64,000 nt of DNA from Rhizobium laguerreae (GCF_002008165.1 NZ_MRDM01000009.1:124001-188000); one strand, 5' to 3'. Shown: positions 34,093 through 43,655, counted from the stretch's first letter. The notes: generated by a model not told the origin, from the sequence alone. Made by a program: numbers and translations.

Positions 34093-35318
34093 GCCTGTTT
34101 GCCGCCCTGAGGTTGCCGCGGGAAATCCTGTTCGGCGTCGGCCAGCGCCACGCGCTCGCGAGCGTCGCCAGCAGGACCGGCCGGCGCGCACTCGTCTGCA
34201 CGGATGCGCGTTTTGCCGCAACACCCGTCTTCGCGGAAATGATCGCCGCGCTTGAAGCGGCCGGCATCGTCGTCCTGGTGCATGACCGCACGCTGCCGGA
34301 CGTGCCGCAAGATACGGTCGCGGTTTGCGTTGAAGCCGCGCGCGGCTTTGAGCCTGATATGGTGATCGGCATCGGTGGAGGCAGCTGTCTCGACATGGCC
34401 AAATGCGCTTCGCTCCTGCTCGCTCACGGAGGCGCGCTCGCCGATTATTACGGTGAGTTCAAGGTGCCGGCGCCCGTCCTGCCGGTCATCGCCGTGCCGA
34501 CGACGGCAGGGACCGGCTCCGAGGTGACGCCGGTTGCGGTAGTTTCCGATCCCGATCGTATCCTGAAGGTTGGCATTTCCAGCCCATATCTCATCGCCGC
34601 AGCGGCGATCTGCGACCCGGAACTGACCTTATCCTGCCCGCCTGGGCTCACGGCGATTGCCGGTGCGGATGCGTTGACGCATGCCATCGAAGCCTTCACG
34701 GCCATGCGCCGCCCCGGCGATCCTGAACTCGCGCAGCGGCATGTCTTCATCGGAAAGAGCGATCTCTCCGACCAGTTCGCGCTGCATGCCATCCGGCTCC
34801 TCAGCCGGAGCCTGGAAAAGGCCTTCGTCGACGGTGCCGACATCGATGCGCGCGCCGATGTGATGATGGGCGCGCTCGCTGCCGGCTGCGCCTTCGGAAC
34901 GGCGGGCACCGCTGCGGCCCATGCCGTGCAATATCCGGTTGGTGCCTTGACCCATACGCCGCACGGCCTCGGGGTTGCGACCATGCTGCCCTATGTCATG
35001 ACCTATAATCGCCGCGTCGCTACGGCGGAATTCGCCACTGTCGGCAGGGCGCTCGGCCTTGATCCCACCGGAGTGGAGGACGACGAAACGGTTGCCGATG
35101 CCGCGATCGGCGAGGTGAGCCGTCTCTTCGCCGCGATCGGCATCGCGCCGACACTTGCCGGGCTCGGCCTGCCGGAAGACCGGATCGACTGGGCCGCAGA
35201 GCAGGCGCTCGGCATCGGCCGGCTGATCAAGAATAATCCCCGCTCCTTCGATGCGGCCGCCATGCGTGGCTTGGTGCGCGCCGCCTATGACGGCGATCTG
35301 GCCGCTTCCGCCCTCTGA
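34089..35318 (+). CDS. Iron-containing alcohol dehydrogenase
   Basis: A 409-residue group III alcohol dehydrogenase. The NAD-binding motif GIGGGSCLDMAK is near residue 95, and PTTAGTGSEVTPVAVV follows. The metal ligands fall in ADALTHAIEAF and in the region THTPHGLGVATMLPY. The ATG at 34089 overlaps the upstream stop by four bases; a longer frame reaching back to 33648 is an artefact within the previous gene. It probably oxidises an alcohol to the aldehyde used by the dehydrogenase at 35332. Confidence 0.92.
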   Translation: MSLFAALRLPREILFGVGQRHALASVASRTGRRALVCTDARFAATPVFAEMIAALEAAGIVVLVHDRTLPDVPQDTVAVCVEAARGFEPDMVIGIGGGSCLDMAKCASLLLAHGGALADYYGEFKVPAPVLPVIAVPTTAGTGSEVTPVAVVSDPDRILKVGISSPYLIAAAAICDPELTLSCPPGLTAIAGADALTHAIEAFTAMRRPGDPELAQRHVFIGKSDLSDQFALHAIRLLSRSLEKAFVDGADIDARADVMMGALAAGCAFGTAGTAAAHAVQYPVGALTHTPHGLGVATMLPYVMTYNRRVATAEFATVGRALGLDPTGVEDDETVADAAIGEVSRLFAAIGIAPTLAGLGLPEDRIDWAAEQALGIGRLIKNNPRSFDAAAMRGLVRAAYDGDLAASAL

Positions 35319-35331
35319 CTTGGAAATCATC

Positions 35332-36819
35332 ATGAACGTCAACCAGCATTCTTCGCATCCAGACCACGATCCCTTTGGGCTCAGCACGTTCTCCGACGGC
35401 CTCTATATTGGCGGCGCCTGGCGGCCTGCGGCGGGCGAGGGACGGATCGAGGTGATCGATCCCTCGACCGAGGCGGTCATTGCCTCTGTGCCCGATGCCA
35501 CGGTCGCGGATGCGGCGGCGGCAGTGGATGCTGCGGCAAGTGCGGCGGAAGGCTGGCGCGAGATGCCGCCGAGAAAGCGTTCCGAGATCCTGCGCCGCTG
35601 CTTCGAACTTATGGTGGAGCGCTCCGAAACGCTTGCCAGGCTCATTTCGCTCGAGAACGGGAAGGCGTTGCGCGACGCGCGCGGCGAGGTGGCCTATGCG
35701 GCGGAGTTCTTTCGTTGGAACGCCGAGGAGGCGGTGCGGATCTCTGGTGAGTTCGGCCTTGCCCCGGCCGGCGGAAACCGCATCGTCGTCGATTACCAGC
35801 CGATCGGCGTCTGCGTTCTCATCACACCGTGGAATTTCCCGGCTGCGATGGCGACCCGCAAGATCGCGCCTGCCCTTGCCGCAGGCTGCACCGTCATCCT
35901 GAAGCCGGCGAGCGAGACGCCGCTGACGGCCTATGCGCTTGCGGCTCTCTACGAGGAGGCTGGCGTGCCGCCGGGCGTCGTGAACGTGATGACAACATCG
36001 ACGCCGGGCCCTGTCATCACCGCCATGCTGGACGACCCGCGCGTGCGAAAACTCTCCTTCACAGGTTCGACCGGCGTCGGCCGCACGCTTCTGGCGGAAG
36101 CGGCAAAAAATGTCATCTCCTGCTCCATGGAACTCGGCGGCAACGCGCCATTCGTCGTTTTCGACGATGCGGACATTGACGCGGCGATCGAGGGTCTGAT
36201 GGTCGCGAAAATGCGCAATGCGGGTGAGGCCTGCACGGCTGCAAACCGCATTTATGTCCAATCCGGTATTCACGATGTCTTCGCGGAAAAATTCACCAGA
36301 CGCATGGCCGCCCTCAGGGTCGGCCCGGGTGTGGATCCGGATACCGAATGTGGTCCGATGATCACGCGCAAGGCGGTGGAGAAGATCGAGCGCCTTGTTA
36401 CCGACGCCATTTCGCGGGGAGCGCGTGTCCTCTGCGGCGGACGATCATTGGCAGGCCGCGGCTTTTTTTATCCGCCGACGGTGCTTGTCGATGTTTCCCC
36501 GGCCTCCGACATGGGCTGCGAGGAGATTTTCGGTCCCGTGGCGCCGCTCTACCGTTTCGAGAGCGAGGCAGAGGTCATCGCTGCCGCCAACGATACGGAA
36601 TATGGCCTCGCCGCCTACATCTATACCCGCGACATTGGCCGCGGCATGCGCGTCGCCTCCAAGATCGAGGCCGGCATGATTGCGCTCAATCGTGGACTGG
36701 TCTCCGATCCCGCGGCCCCCTTTGGCGGTGTGAAACAAAGCGGCCTCGGACGTGAAGGAGGGCAGCATCACGGTATCGCGGAGTTCATGGAAGCCAAGTA
36801 CATTGCCACAAGCTTCTGA
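35332..36819 (+). CDS. NAD(P)-dependent aldehyde dehydrogenase (succinate-semialdehyde type)
   Basis: A 495-residue aldehyde dehydrogenase. Visible features are TPWNFPAAMATRKIAPALAA, SFTGSTGVGRTL (cofactor loop), catalytic Glu in SMELGGNAPFVVF near residue 265 and catalytic Cys in NAGEACTAANRI near 299. The NAGxxC-ANRI context is that of succinate-semialdehyde and related dehydrogenases, not the betaine aldehyde type. It starts 13 bp after the alcohol dehydrogenase, so alcohol to aldehyde to acid conversion in one operon is plausible. The exact aldehyde is unknown. Confidence 0.92.
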   Translation: MNVNQHSSHPDHDPFGLSTFSDGLYIGGAWRPAAGEGRIEVIDPSTEAVIASVPDATVADAAAAVDAAASAAEGWREMPPRKRSEILRRCFELMVERSETLARLISLENGKALRDARGEVAYAAEFFRWNAEEAVRISGEFGLAPAGGNRIVVDYQPIGVCVLITPWNFPAAMATRKIAPALAAGCTVILKPASETPLTAYALAALYEEAGVPPGVVNVMTTSTPGPVITAMLDDPRVRKLSFTGSTGVGRTLLAEAAKNVISCSMELGGNAPFVVFDDADIDAAIEGLMVAKMRNAGEACTAANRIYVQSGIHDVFAEKFTRRMAALRVGPGVDPDTECGPMITRKAVEKIERLVTDAISRGARVLCGGRSLAGRGFFYPPTVLVDVSPASDMGCEEIFGPVAPLYRFESEAEVIAAANDTEYGLAAYIYTRDIGRGMRVASKIEAGMIALNRGLVSDPAAPFGGVKQSGLGREGGQHHGIAEFMEAKYIATSF

Positions 36820-36830
36820 GGGAGGAACCT

Positions 36831-37682
36831 GTGGCCGCCGATCCGTTCCGCATTCGTGACCATGTCGCAGATTTCGACGCGATCGTTGGCGATATCCGAG
36901 CTCGCAGCCTTGCAACGCGGCGCACTCTCGCCATGGAGGCCAACATCGCCTACGGGGCTGGACCTGGCGAGACGCTCGACATCTTCCTGCCAGATAGCGC
37001 CGGCTCGGACTTGCCGATCCACATGTTCATCCATGGCGGCTATTGGCGGATGTTCTCCAAGGAGGACTACTCCTGCGTCGCTGAGACCATTACCGGCGCT
37101 GGCGCGGTCGCAGCTATCGTCGATTACTCCTTGATGCCCACGGCGAGAATGGACGTCCTGGTTGGTCAGGTCCTGAAAGCCAAGGCATTCCTGCTGGCCC
37201 ATGCCGATCGTTTTGGCGCCACGTCAAAGCGGTTTTCCGTCAGCGGCCACTCCGCCGGTGCACATCTTGCAACCTTTCTCTTCCATCGCTCGCCAGCGCC
37301 TTCGGGCGTAGGTGCTGCTTTCCTGCTTGGCGGGCTATACGATCTCGAACCCCTGCAGAGGTCTTTCCTGCGCGACGAGATTGCCTTGAGCGACGAGGAG
37401 GTGCGACGGTTTACGCCCATGCGTCACGAGCACGATGCTGCAACGCGTGTCGCTATCATGACCGGCGAACAGGAAACTAGTCCGTTCAAAATTCAGGCAA
37501 ATGCGTTCAGGGACATTCTTGCCGACCAAGGGCTTGACGTGCGGGCATCGCAGGTCGCAGACGGCAATCACATGAGCACGGTACGCGATCTCGCCGTCGC
37601 CGGCACAGCTGTGGCGGCAGCATTGCGCGCCTTGATTGCCAATGATGCCGGCGAGGAACCGAAGCGATCAGTCTTCCTCTGA
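36831..37682 (+). CDS. Alpha/beta hydrolase (HGGYW type, formamidase/esterase-like)
   Basis: A 283-residue alpha/beta hydrolase with the oxyanion-hole motif MFIHGGYWRMF near residue 67 and nucleophile elbow SVSGHSAGAHLA near 138. The acid is probably in the TGEQETSPF region and the His in ADGNHMSTV. The HGGYW motif is shared by kynurenine formamidase and related carbon-nitrogen or ester hydrolases. The start is a GTG at 36831 preceded by GAGGAA. It is the last gene of the dehydrogenase operon, 11 bp after the aldehyde dehydrogenase, so it may release the substrate that the operon oxidises. Confidence 0.87.
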   Translation: MAADPFRIRDHVADFDAIVGDIRARSLATRRTLAMEANIAYGAGPGETLDIFLPDSAGSDLPIHMFIHGGYWRMFSKEDYSCVAETITGAGAVAAIVDYSLMPTARMDVLVGQVLKAKAFLLAHADRFGATSKRFSVSGHSAGAHLATFLFHRSPAPSGVGAAFLLGGLYDLEPLQRSFLRDEIALSDEEVRRFTPMRHEHDAATRVAIMTGEQETSPFKIQANAFRDILADQGLDVRASQVADGNHMSTVRDLAVAGTAVAAALRALIANDAGEEPKRSVFL

Positions 37683-37792
37683 TCGCCGATTTGTCGTGAT
37701 CGTGGCAATCGAAACGTGATGCTCAGCTCCTGTGACCGGTACCAAGCCGTGCCGATCCGTGTTGCCGACATTGCGCAAAGGCCGACTGCTCC

Positions 37793-39118
37793 CTAGAAAT
37801 CAGCCACTTTGCCCCAGGCGGATCCACCGAAGCGGTCGGGGTGGTAGGGCCTGGGATCAACGATCGGCTCATCGCCTGTGACGATATCGGCAATCAGATG
37901 ACCGGCGCCCGGCCCGATGCCGAAGCCGTGCCCGCTGAAGCCGGCAGCGACGATGAAACCCGGGAGGGTGGCGATCTCGCCGATCCCCGGCACGCCGTCA
38001 GGCGTGCTGTCGATATAGCCTGCCCAGGCCGCGCTGATGGCGGTTTTCTTCAAGGCGGGTAGAAGCTCGAGCGCCCGCGCATGCGTAAGCGCAATGGTGG
38101 CCTCGTCGACGGTCGGATCGAGGATGCGCATGCGCTCCATCGGTGTCGGCCTGTCGAGCCGCCAGCGGGCCAGAGATTCGTGGCCGGAGCGAAACCCTTC
38201 CAACCCGCCGGGTGCGAGACTGCGCCAGCGCCGGGCGAACATCGGCAGGAACTGCCGGGCGTAGCGGAGCTGTTGCGGCGTCGGATCGACGCGGCCGCGG
38301 CCGCTGATCGCCAGCGTGTAGCCACCATCGCCGCGACGTGTCACCGAAACGGCTGATGTATGCAAGGCATCCGGCAGGCCGCTTGCGCCTGGAGATACGG
38401 AGAGGATCGAGGAGCGTATCGAGGCTTGCGGAAATCGAATGCCGAGCTGGCGGCAGAAGGAGGAGGCCCAGGCGCCACCGGCGAGGATCGCGATCTTTGT
38501 CCGGATCGTACCATGCTCGGTGACGACGCCCGAAAGCCTGCCGCCTTCGACGTCGAGGCCGCGGGCAGTACAGGATTGATGCACCGTGCCGCCGAGCTTC
38601 AGGATCGCACGCGCGACGGCGGGCGCAGCGCTTGCCGGATCGGCGGTCCCGTCGGTCGGCGAAAAGACCCCGCCTTTCCAAGAGGTGCCGGTGGCATGCC
38701 CGCGTTCGGTTGCCTCCGTGCTGCTCAGCATATGCGTCGTGACGCCGACCGAGCGGGCGAAATCGCGCCAGCGCGCCCAGCCGGACAGTTCGGCGTCGCT
38801 ATTGCTGAGATAGAAAAGACCGCAACGACGGAACCCGGTGTCCTCACCGGTCTCAGTGGCGAAACGCTCCCACAGATCGAGGCTCTTCGTCGACATCGGC
38901 AGTTCACGGGCATCGCGATTCTGCTGGCGGCACCAGCCCCAGTTGCGGCTCGATTGCTCGGCGCCGATCAGGCCCTTCTCGACCAGGGCCACCTTCAATC
39001 CGCGCCGAGTGAGATAATAGGCTGCAAAAACGCCGACGATGCCGCCGCCGATGACCACGACATCAGCGGTGGAAGGCAGTTCCGGCGTGGTGTCGACGCG
39101 ATTGAGAGGTGCGGGCAT
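37793..39118 (-). CDS. FAD-dependent amine/amino-acid oxidoreductase (DAO family)
   Basis: A 441-residue DAO-family flavoprotein with the dinucleotide-binding motif ADVVVIGGGIVGVFAAYYL near residue 20 and the conserved SSRNWGWCRQQNRD segment near 57. The C-terminal GFIVAAGFSGHGFGIGPG closes the FAD site. Members oxidise D-amino acids, N-methyl amino acids, opines or amines. It is divergent from an Lrp-type regulator (39349) across 230 bp, and the peptide/opine importer lies beyond that, so it probably handles an imported amino-acid derivative. Confidence 0.88.
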   Translation of the reverse strand: MPAPLNRVDTTPELPSTADVVVIGGGIVGVFAAYYLTRRGLKVALVEKGLIGAEQSSRNWGWCRQQNRDARELPMSTKSLDLWERFATETGEDTGFRRCGLFYLSNSDAELSGWARWRDFARSVGVTTHMLSSTEATERGHATGTSWKGGVFSPTDGTADPASAAPAVARAILKLGGTVHQSCTARGLDVEGGRLSGVVTEHGTIRTKIAILAGGAWASSFCRQLGIRFPQASIRSSILSVSPGASGLPDALHTSAVSVTRRGDGGYTLAISGRGRVDPTPQQLRYARQFLPMFARRWRSLAPGGLEGFRSGHESLARWRLDRPTPMERMRILDPTVDEATIALTHARALELLPALKKTAISAAWAGYIDSTPDGVPGIGEIATLPGFIVAAGFSGHGFGIGPGAGHLIADIVTGDEPIVDPRPYHPDRFGGSAWGKVADF

Positions 39119-39348
39119 GGGAGAGTCTCCGTTTTAGCGTAGTGTAGCGGATCCGACGCCACGGCTTTGCCGGAGATGGGTTGGTGGCAGCAGAAGATTC
39201 CGCGTTGGGAGGATGCCAGAGCCGTTTGTGCTTCGGCCTGTCTCGCAACGCGATCGACAGGTCAACGTCATGTGCTAAGGTTGGCGTCGGGAACAAGCAG
39301 CATAATCTGCTGCGTCATTGGCGATTCCAGCAAGTGAGGGCGTGTAAG

Positions 39349-39825
39349 ATGAAACTCGACCGGATCGACGTAAAAATCCTTTACGAACTGCAGAAGAATG
39401 GCCGCGTCACGAATGTGGAACTCGCCGAACTGGTCAATCTGTCGCCGAGCCCCTGCCTGATGCGGGTGAAGAAGCTGCAGTCGGAGGGCTACATCGAAGG
39501 TTATTCGGCTCAGATCAACGTCAGTAAACTGGGGCAGACGCTGACTGTATTCACTGAGATCACCCTGAAAAACCATCGGCAGATCGATTTCGCCCGCTTC
39601 CTGGCGGCGATCGAAAAAGTCGACCAGGTGATCGAATGCCATCTGGTCTCCGGCGGATACGATTATCTGCTGAAATTCGTCACCGCCGGGATCGACGAAT
39701 ACCAGACGATCATGGAGCGGCTGACTGACCTGGACGTCGGCATCGACAAATATTTCAGCTTCGTCGTCCTGAAATCGCCGATCATCAAGGCCCATATGCC
39801 GCTGACCACCTTGTTTCCGCATTAG
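39349..39825 (+). CDS. Lrp/AsnC-family transcriptional regulator
   Basis: A 158-residue Lrp-type protein beginning MKLDRIDVKILYEL, with the helix-turn-helix VTNVELAELVNLSPSPCLMR and a RAM ligand domain (ECHLVSGGYDYLLKFVTAG). The frame is open upstream to 39181, but the ATG at 39349 fits the family. It probably controls the divergent FAD oxidoreductase and perhaps the convergent importer, in response to an amino acid. It is distinct from the PutR-like protein at 3984. Confidence 0.92.
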   Translation: MKLDRIDVKILYELQKNGRVTNVELAELVNLSPSPCLMRVKKLQSEGYIEGYSAQINVSKLGQTLTVFTEITLKNHRQIDFARFLAAIEKVDQVIECHLVSGGYDYLLKFVTAGIDEYQTIMERLTDLDVGIDKYFSFVVLKSPIIKAHMPLTTLFPH

Positions 39826-40099
39826 AGCTACTCCAGCAAGTGCGTAGAGGTTTTTGAGTCTCTCACCAGTCCTGCGCGGATACGGGTGGTCTCTGCCGCA
39901 GATTGTTCTCCCTATAACTATAAGCTTCTACTGGTTGGAAGGACTTGCGACAAAATTCCGGCCTTACCTTCCAAAGCCATGTTCGCTGCCACTTGCTGGG
40001 CTCTTGCTGCGGAGTCGAGGCTTTCCAGCACGACCTGACCCGGTGCGCGCTTGATCTTGTAAGCGCCCAACTCTCGAAATTTCGCGGTGGAATCGGCGC
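39826..40099. other. Intergenic stretch between convergent genes
   Basis: A 274-bp stretch between the Lrp gene and the end of the importer operon. It is AT-richer than the genes. A 64-codon minus-strand frame (39918-40112) crosses it, but nothing supports it as a gene. I see no clear terminator. Confidence 0.4.
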
Positions 40100-41755
40100 T
40101 CAGTGCCGGCAATAGGCCCGCACCAGTTCCGGATCCTGCTGCAGCCCGTCGAGCCAGGCCGGATCGAGGGTGGGCACCGATGAGAAGAGCAGCTGCGAAT
40201 AGGGATGTTGCGGCGCCTTCACCGTCGATGAGGTGATCTCCTCGACCTTCCTGCCTCCATACATCACGACGATCTCGTCGCAGATCGCCTCCACCACCGA
40301 GAGGTCGTGGCTGATGAAGATGTAGGAGAGGCCGAGTTCGCGCTGCAATTCCTTGAGCAGGTCGATCACCGCGGCTGCAACCACCGTGTCGAGCGCCGAG
40401 GTAATCTCGTCGCAGAGGATCAGCTTCGGATCGGCGGCGAGGGCCCTGGCGAAGTTGACTCGCTGCTTTTGGCCGCCCGAGAGTTCGCCCGGCCGGCGAT
40501 GGCGCAGGTTGCGGGGCAGGCGTACCATGTCGAGCAGTTGATCGATCCGGGCGTTCCGCGCCTTTCGATCCATTGCGTGGTAAAAGACCAAAGGTCTGTC
40601 GAGGATGTCCTCGACCGATTTTGCCGGATTGAGTGCGGTATCGGCATATTGGAAGACGATCTGCATCTCGCGCAACTCATCACGCGAACGCTTGCGCGCG
40701 TTGCGATGCAGTTCCGTGCCGTCGAAGGTGATCTTGCCGACCGCGGCCGGCAGGATGCCGGCGATGGTACGGGCGAGTGTCGACTTGCCGCAACCGGATT
40801 CGCCGATGATGCCGAGATTGCGGCCCTTTTCCACCTTCAGGCTCACATGCTCGACCGCGCGAACGAGCGGCAGGCCATCAGCCTGGGGCTGTCCATAACC
40901 TGCGACGAGATCTTCGATGCTCAGCAGGGGAGCGGTCGCGGGTTTGGCCGGGCCTGCCGCGCCGCGCGGCTTCGGCTCGAAGGCTGCAAGCAGCTCCTTG
41001 GTATAGGGGTGCTTGGCGTTGTTGAGGATTTCGTCGGTGGTGCCGGTTTCCTGAGTCTCTCCGCCTTTCAAGACAACGATACGGTCGGCGATCTGCGCGA
41101 CGACGGCAAGGTCGTGTGAGACATAAACACCTGCTATTCCGCCCTTCTTCATGACCGACTTGAAAGCACGCAGCACTTCAATCTGGGTCGTGACGTCGAG
41201 CGCCGTCGTCGGCTCGTCGAAGATGACGAGGGTCGGGTCGCCGATCAGCGCCATGGCGGCTGCCAGGCGCTGCAGCTGGCCGCCGGAAACCTGGTGCGGA
41301 TAACGGCTGCCGATCGTCTCGGGTTCCGGCAGGGACAACGCCCGGAAGAGCTCGACGGCCCGGGCACGCGCCTCGTCCGGCGACATCAGCTGGTGAATAC
41401 GCGTGACTTCGATCACCTGATCCATGATTGATGTGGCCGGGTTGAAGGCGGCAGCCGCCGATTGGGGGACATAGGCGACTTCGGTGCCACGCACCTTGGC
41501 GCGCTGCTTCTCGCTGAGCGTGACCATGTTCTTGCCGCCGACCGAAACGCTGCCGCCGGAGATACGACAGCCCGCACGGGTGTGGCCCATCAGGGTCAGG
41601 GCGATGGTTGTCTTGCCCGAGCCGCTCTCTCCGATCAGCGCGACGATCTCGCCCTCGGCAACATCGAGGCTGACACCTTTGATGATTTCGACACGCCGGC
41701 CGGAATCGGTGGTGGCCTCGACCTTCAGGTCACGGATTTCGATGAAATTGCTCAT
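40100..41755 (-). CDS. Dipeptide/opine ABC transporter, fused double ATP-binding protein
   Basis: A 551-residue protein with two nucleotide-binding domains equivalent to DppD and DppF in one chain. Domain 1 has Walker A GESGSGKTT, signature VSGGQLQR and Walker B LVIFDEPTTALD; domain 2 has GESGCGKST, LSGGQKQR and LILCDEITSALD. A linker at about residues 270-285 is rich in Pro and Ala. The ATG at 41755 overlaps the preceding permease stop by four bases; a longer apparent frame to 42514 is antisense to nothing real and overlaps the permease. It powers import of the ligand bound at 43656. Confidence 0.93.
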   Translation of the reverse strand: MSNFIEIRDLKVEATTDSGRRVEIIKGVSLDVAEGEIVALIGESGSGKTTIALTLMGHTRAGCRISGGSVSVGGKNMVTLSEKQRAKVRGTEVAYVPQSAAAAFNPATSIMDQVIEVTRIHQLMSPDEARARAVELFRALSLPEPETIGSRYPHQVSGGQLQRLAAAMALIGDPTLVIFDEPTTALDVTTQIEVLRAFKSVMKKGGIAGVYVSHDLAVVAQIADRIVVLKGGETQETGTTDEILNNAKHPYTKELLAAFEPKPRGAAGPAKPATAPLLSIEDLVAGYGQPQADGLPLVRAVEHVSLKVEKGRNLGIIGESGCGKSTLARTIAGILPAAVGKITFDGTELHRNARKRSRDELREMQIVFQYADTALNPAKSVEDILDRPLVFYHAMDRKARNARIDQLLDMVRLPRNLRHRRPGELSGGQKQRVNFARALAADPKLILCDEITSALDTVVAAAVIDLLKELQRELGLSYIFISHDLSVVEAICDEIVVMYGGRKVEEITSSTVKAPQHPYSQLLFSSVPTLDPAWLDGLQQDPELVRAYCRH

Positions 41756-42618
41756 GACACACTCCGGTCGCGGATTTTCTGCGGCAGGTTGTCGATCAGC
41801 AGGTTGACGCTGATCGTCAGGCTGGCGATGGCAAACGAGGGAAACATCACCGCCGGCGCACCGAATGGCAGGCCGCCGATGTTCTCGCGCACGAGCGCGC
41901 CCCAATCGGCATAGGGCGGCTGGACGCCGAGGCCGAGGAAGGAAAGCCCGGAGAGCAGCAGAACGATGAAGACGAAGCGGATGCCGAGATCGGCAAGCAC
42001 CGGTCCGACGATATTGGGCAGGATTTCCGAGCGGATAAGATAGAGGGTGCTTTCCCCTCGAATGCGCGCGACCGTGATGAAATCCATCGCATTGATGTTG
42101 ACGGCGAGCGCCCGGGCGAAACGGTAAGCGCCAGGGATGTAGATCACCGACAGCGTCATGATCAGCACCGGGACCGAGGAGCCGACGGCAGCGACGACCA
42201 CCAGGCCGAACAGTTTGCTTGGGATGGAGTTGAGGGCGTCGAGGAAGCGGCTGAGGATCGTGTCCGGCCAGCCGCCGGCGACAGCTGCGATCATGCCGAG
42301 CACGACGCCGCTGAAGCATGCGATCGTGACCGCAGCCAACGAGATACCGACCGTGTAGCGCGCGCCCATCAGAATCCGCGAGAGCATGTCGCGGCCGAGA
42401 TAATCGGAGCCGAGCCAGAGTTCCCGGCTCATCGGGCCGAAATAGTCGAGATCGATAATCTCGCCGACGGGGTAGGGAATGACCCATGGCGCGAAGATCG
42501 CGACGAGCGCCCATAAGAAGATGACGGTGAAGCCGATCGCGCCGACGATGTTGAAGCGATAGCCAAACCGGGTTTCGGACAGCCGGCCGGAGGTGGTTTC
42601 GGAACTGGTCATGGTCAT
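41752..42618 (-). CDS. Dipeptide/opine ABC transporter permease (DppC type)
   Basis: A 288-residue permease with about six hydrophobic helices. The N-terminal region has the OppC_N type segment FIFLWALVAIFAPW-like hydrophobic stretch and LGSDYLGRDMLSRILMGAR, a signature of DppC proteins. The EAA-type loop is near TVARIRGESTLYLIRSEILP. Four-base overlaps with the genes on both sides show translational coupling. It pairs with the DppB-type permease at 42615. Confidence 0.93.
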   Translation of the reverse strand: MTMTSSETTSGRLSETRFGYRFNIVGAIGFTVIFLWALVAIFAPWVIPYPVGEIIDLDYFGPMSRELWLGSDYLGRDMLSRILMGARYTVGISLAAVTIACFSGVVLGMIAAVAGGWPDTILSRFLDALNSIPSKLFGLVVVAAVGSSVPVLIMTLSVIYIPGAYRFARALAVNINAMDFITVARIRGESTLYLIRSEILPNIVGPVLADLGIRFVFIVLLLSGLSFLGLGVQPPYADWGALVRENIGGLPFGAPAVMFPSFAIASLTISVNLLIDNLPQKIRDRSVS

Positions 42619-43565
42619 CGGAGCCTCGGATTGGAAAGGATGGCGATGATATCGGCGATGGTGATCAGCAGCAGGTAGCCCAGGCAGAAGATCATCGCGC
42701 AGCTCTGGATTAGCGGCAGATCGCGGGTGGCGACTGCATCCAGCATCAGCTTGGCGATACCGGGATAGTTGAAAATGGTCTCGACGATGATGACGCCTCC
42801 GAGCAGATAGGACAGCGAAAGCGCGACGGCATTGACGATCGGACCCAGCGCATTGGGCAGCGCATGGCGAAAGACGATGCGCGGCCGGGAGGCGCCCTTG
42901 AGCAATGCCATCTCGACATAAGGTGTGTTGAGCGTCTCGATGACAGCCGCCCGCGTCATGCGGATCATCTGGGCCGAGACGACGAAGGTGAGGGTGATCA
43001 CCGGCATGGCATAGACACGCAACAGGTCGGCCAGACTGTGGACTTCATTGGCGAAGGACAGCGCCGGCAGCCATTTCAGATAGACGGCGAAGATGAGCGC
43101 CGCGGAGGTCGCGACCATGAACTCCGGCACGGAGATGACGCCGATGGTGATCACGGTGACGATCCGGTCGTAAAGGGTGCCGCGCAGCATCGCCGCAGTG
43201 ATCCCGAGCGTCAGCGCGATCGGTACGGAGAAAAGCGCGGTGACGCCGGCAAGTTTCAGCGTGTTGACGAAGCGGCCGGCGATGAGAGCGGCGATCGGCA
43301 TGTCGTTGGCGTAGGACGTGCCGAGGTCGCCTTGCAGCAGTCCGACTAACCAGCGCAGGAAACGAAAGAGGGCCGGCTCGTCGAGATGCATGGCCTTGCG
43401 CAGGCCTTCGACGGCTTCCGGCGTGGCGGCTTGGCCGAGCAGGATCGTCGCCGTATCTCCAGGCAACAGCGTTGTCGCGAAGAAGACGGCGAAGGAGACG
43501 ATCACCAGGGTGATCACGGCGACGAACAATCTGCTCAGTACAAGGGATAAGACCTGGCGGTTCAC
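42615..43565 (-). CDS. Dipeptide/opine ABC transporter permease (DppB type)
   Basis: A 316-residue permease with six membrane helices. A typical first helix is followed by LPGDTATILLGQAATPEAVE, the hallmark N-terminal loop of DppB proteins. The ATPase-contact loop reads YVEMALLKGASRPRIVFRHA. It is preceded by a stem-loop (43611-43646) that separates it from the binding-protein gene. It forms the channel with the DppC-type subunit. Confidence 0.93.
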   Translation of the reverse strand: MNRQVLSLVLSRLFVAVITLVIVSFAVFFATTLLPGDTATILLGQAATPEAVEGLRKAMHLDEPALFRFLRWLVGLLQGDLGTSYANDMPIAALIAGRFVNTLKLAGVTALFSVPIALTLGITAAMLRGTLYDRIVTVITIGVISVPEFMVATSAALIFAVYLKWLPALSFANEVHSLADLLRVYAMPVITLTFVVSAQMIRMTRAAVIETLNTPYVEMALLKGASRPRIVFRHALPNALGPIVNAVALSLSYLLGGVIIVETIFNYPGIAKLMLDAVATRDLPLIQSCAMIFCLGYLLLITIADIIAILSNPRLR

Positions 43566-43610
43566 GGGCGTCTTCCCTTTGCGTTCGAGTTAAGTTCCAT
43601 CAATGCAGAT

Positions 43611-43646
43611 GGAGGAACTGGGGTGCGGGCTGCAGCCCCAGTCTCC
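43611..43646 (-). promoter_or_regulatory. Stem-loop between binding-protein and permease genes
   Basis: ACTGGGG and CCCCAGT pair, flanked by GGAG and CTCC, around a GC-rich loop that can pair further. It lies ten bases past the binding-protein stop on the minus strand without a T run. It resembles the stems at 11115 and 25390 in position, not in sequence. Confidence 0.5.
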
Positions 43647-43655
43647 TTTGCTTAA

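Noticed and set aside
39918..40112. 64-codon minus-strand ORF after the importer ATPase gene
   Set aside because: It has no convincing ribosome site or known motif, overlaps the end of a real gene and lies in an AT-rich intergenic stretch.
41756..42514. N-terminal extension of the double ATPase frame
   Set aside because: It lies within the DppC-type permease gene; the ATG at 41755 with its ATGA overlap is the natural start.
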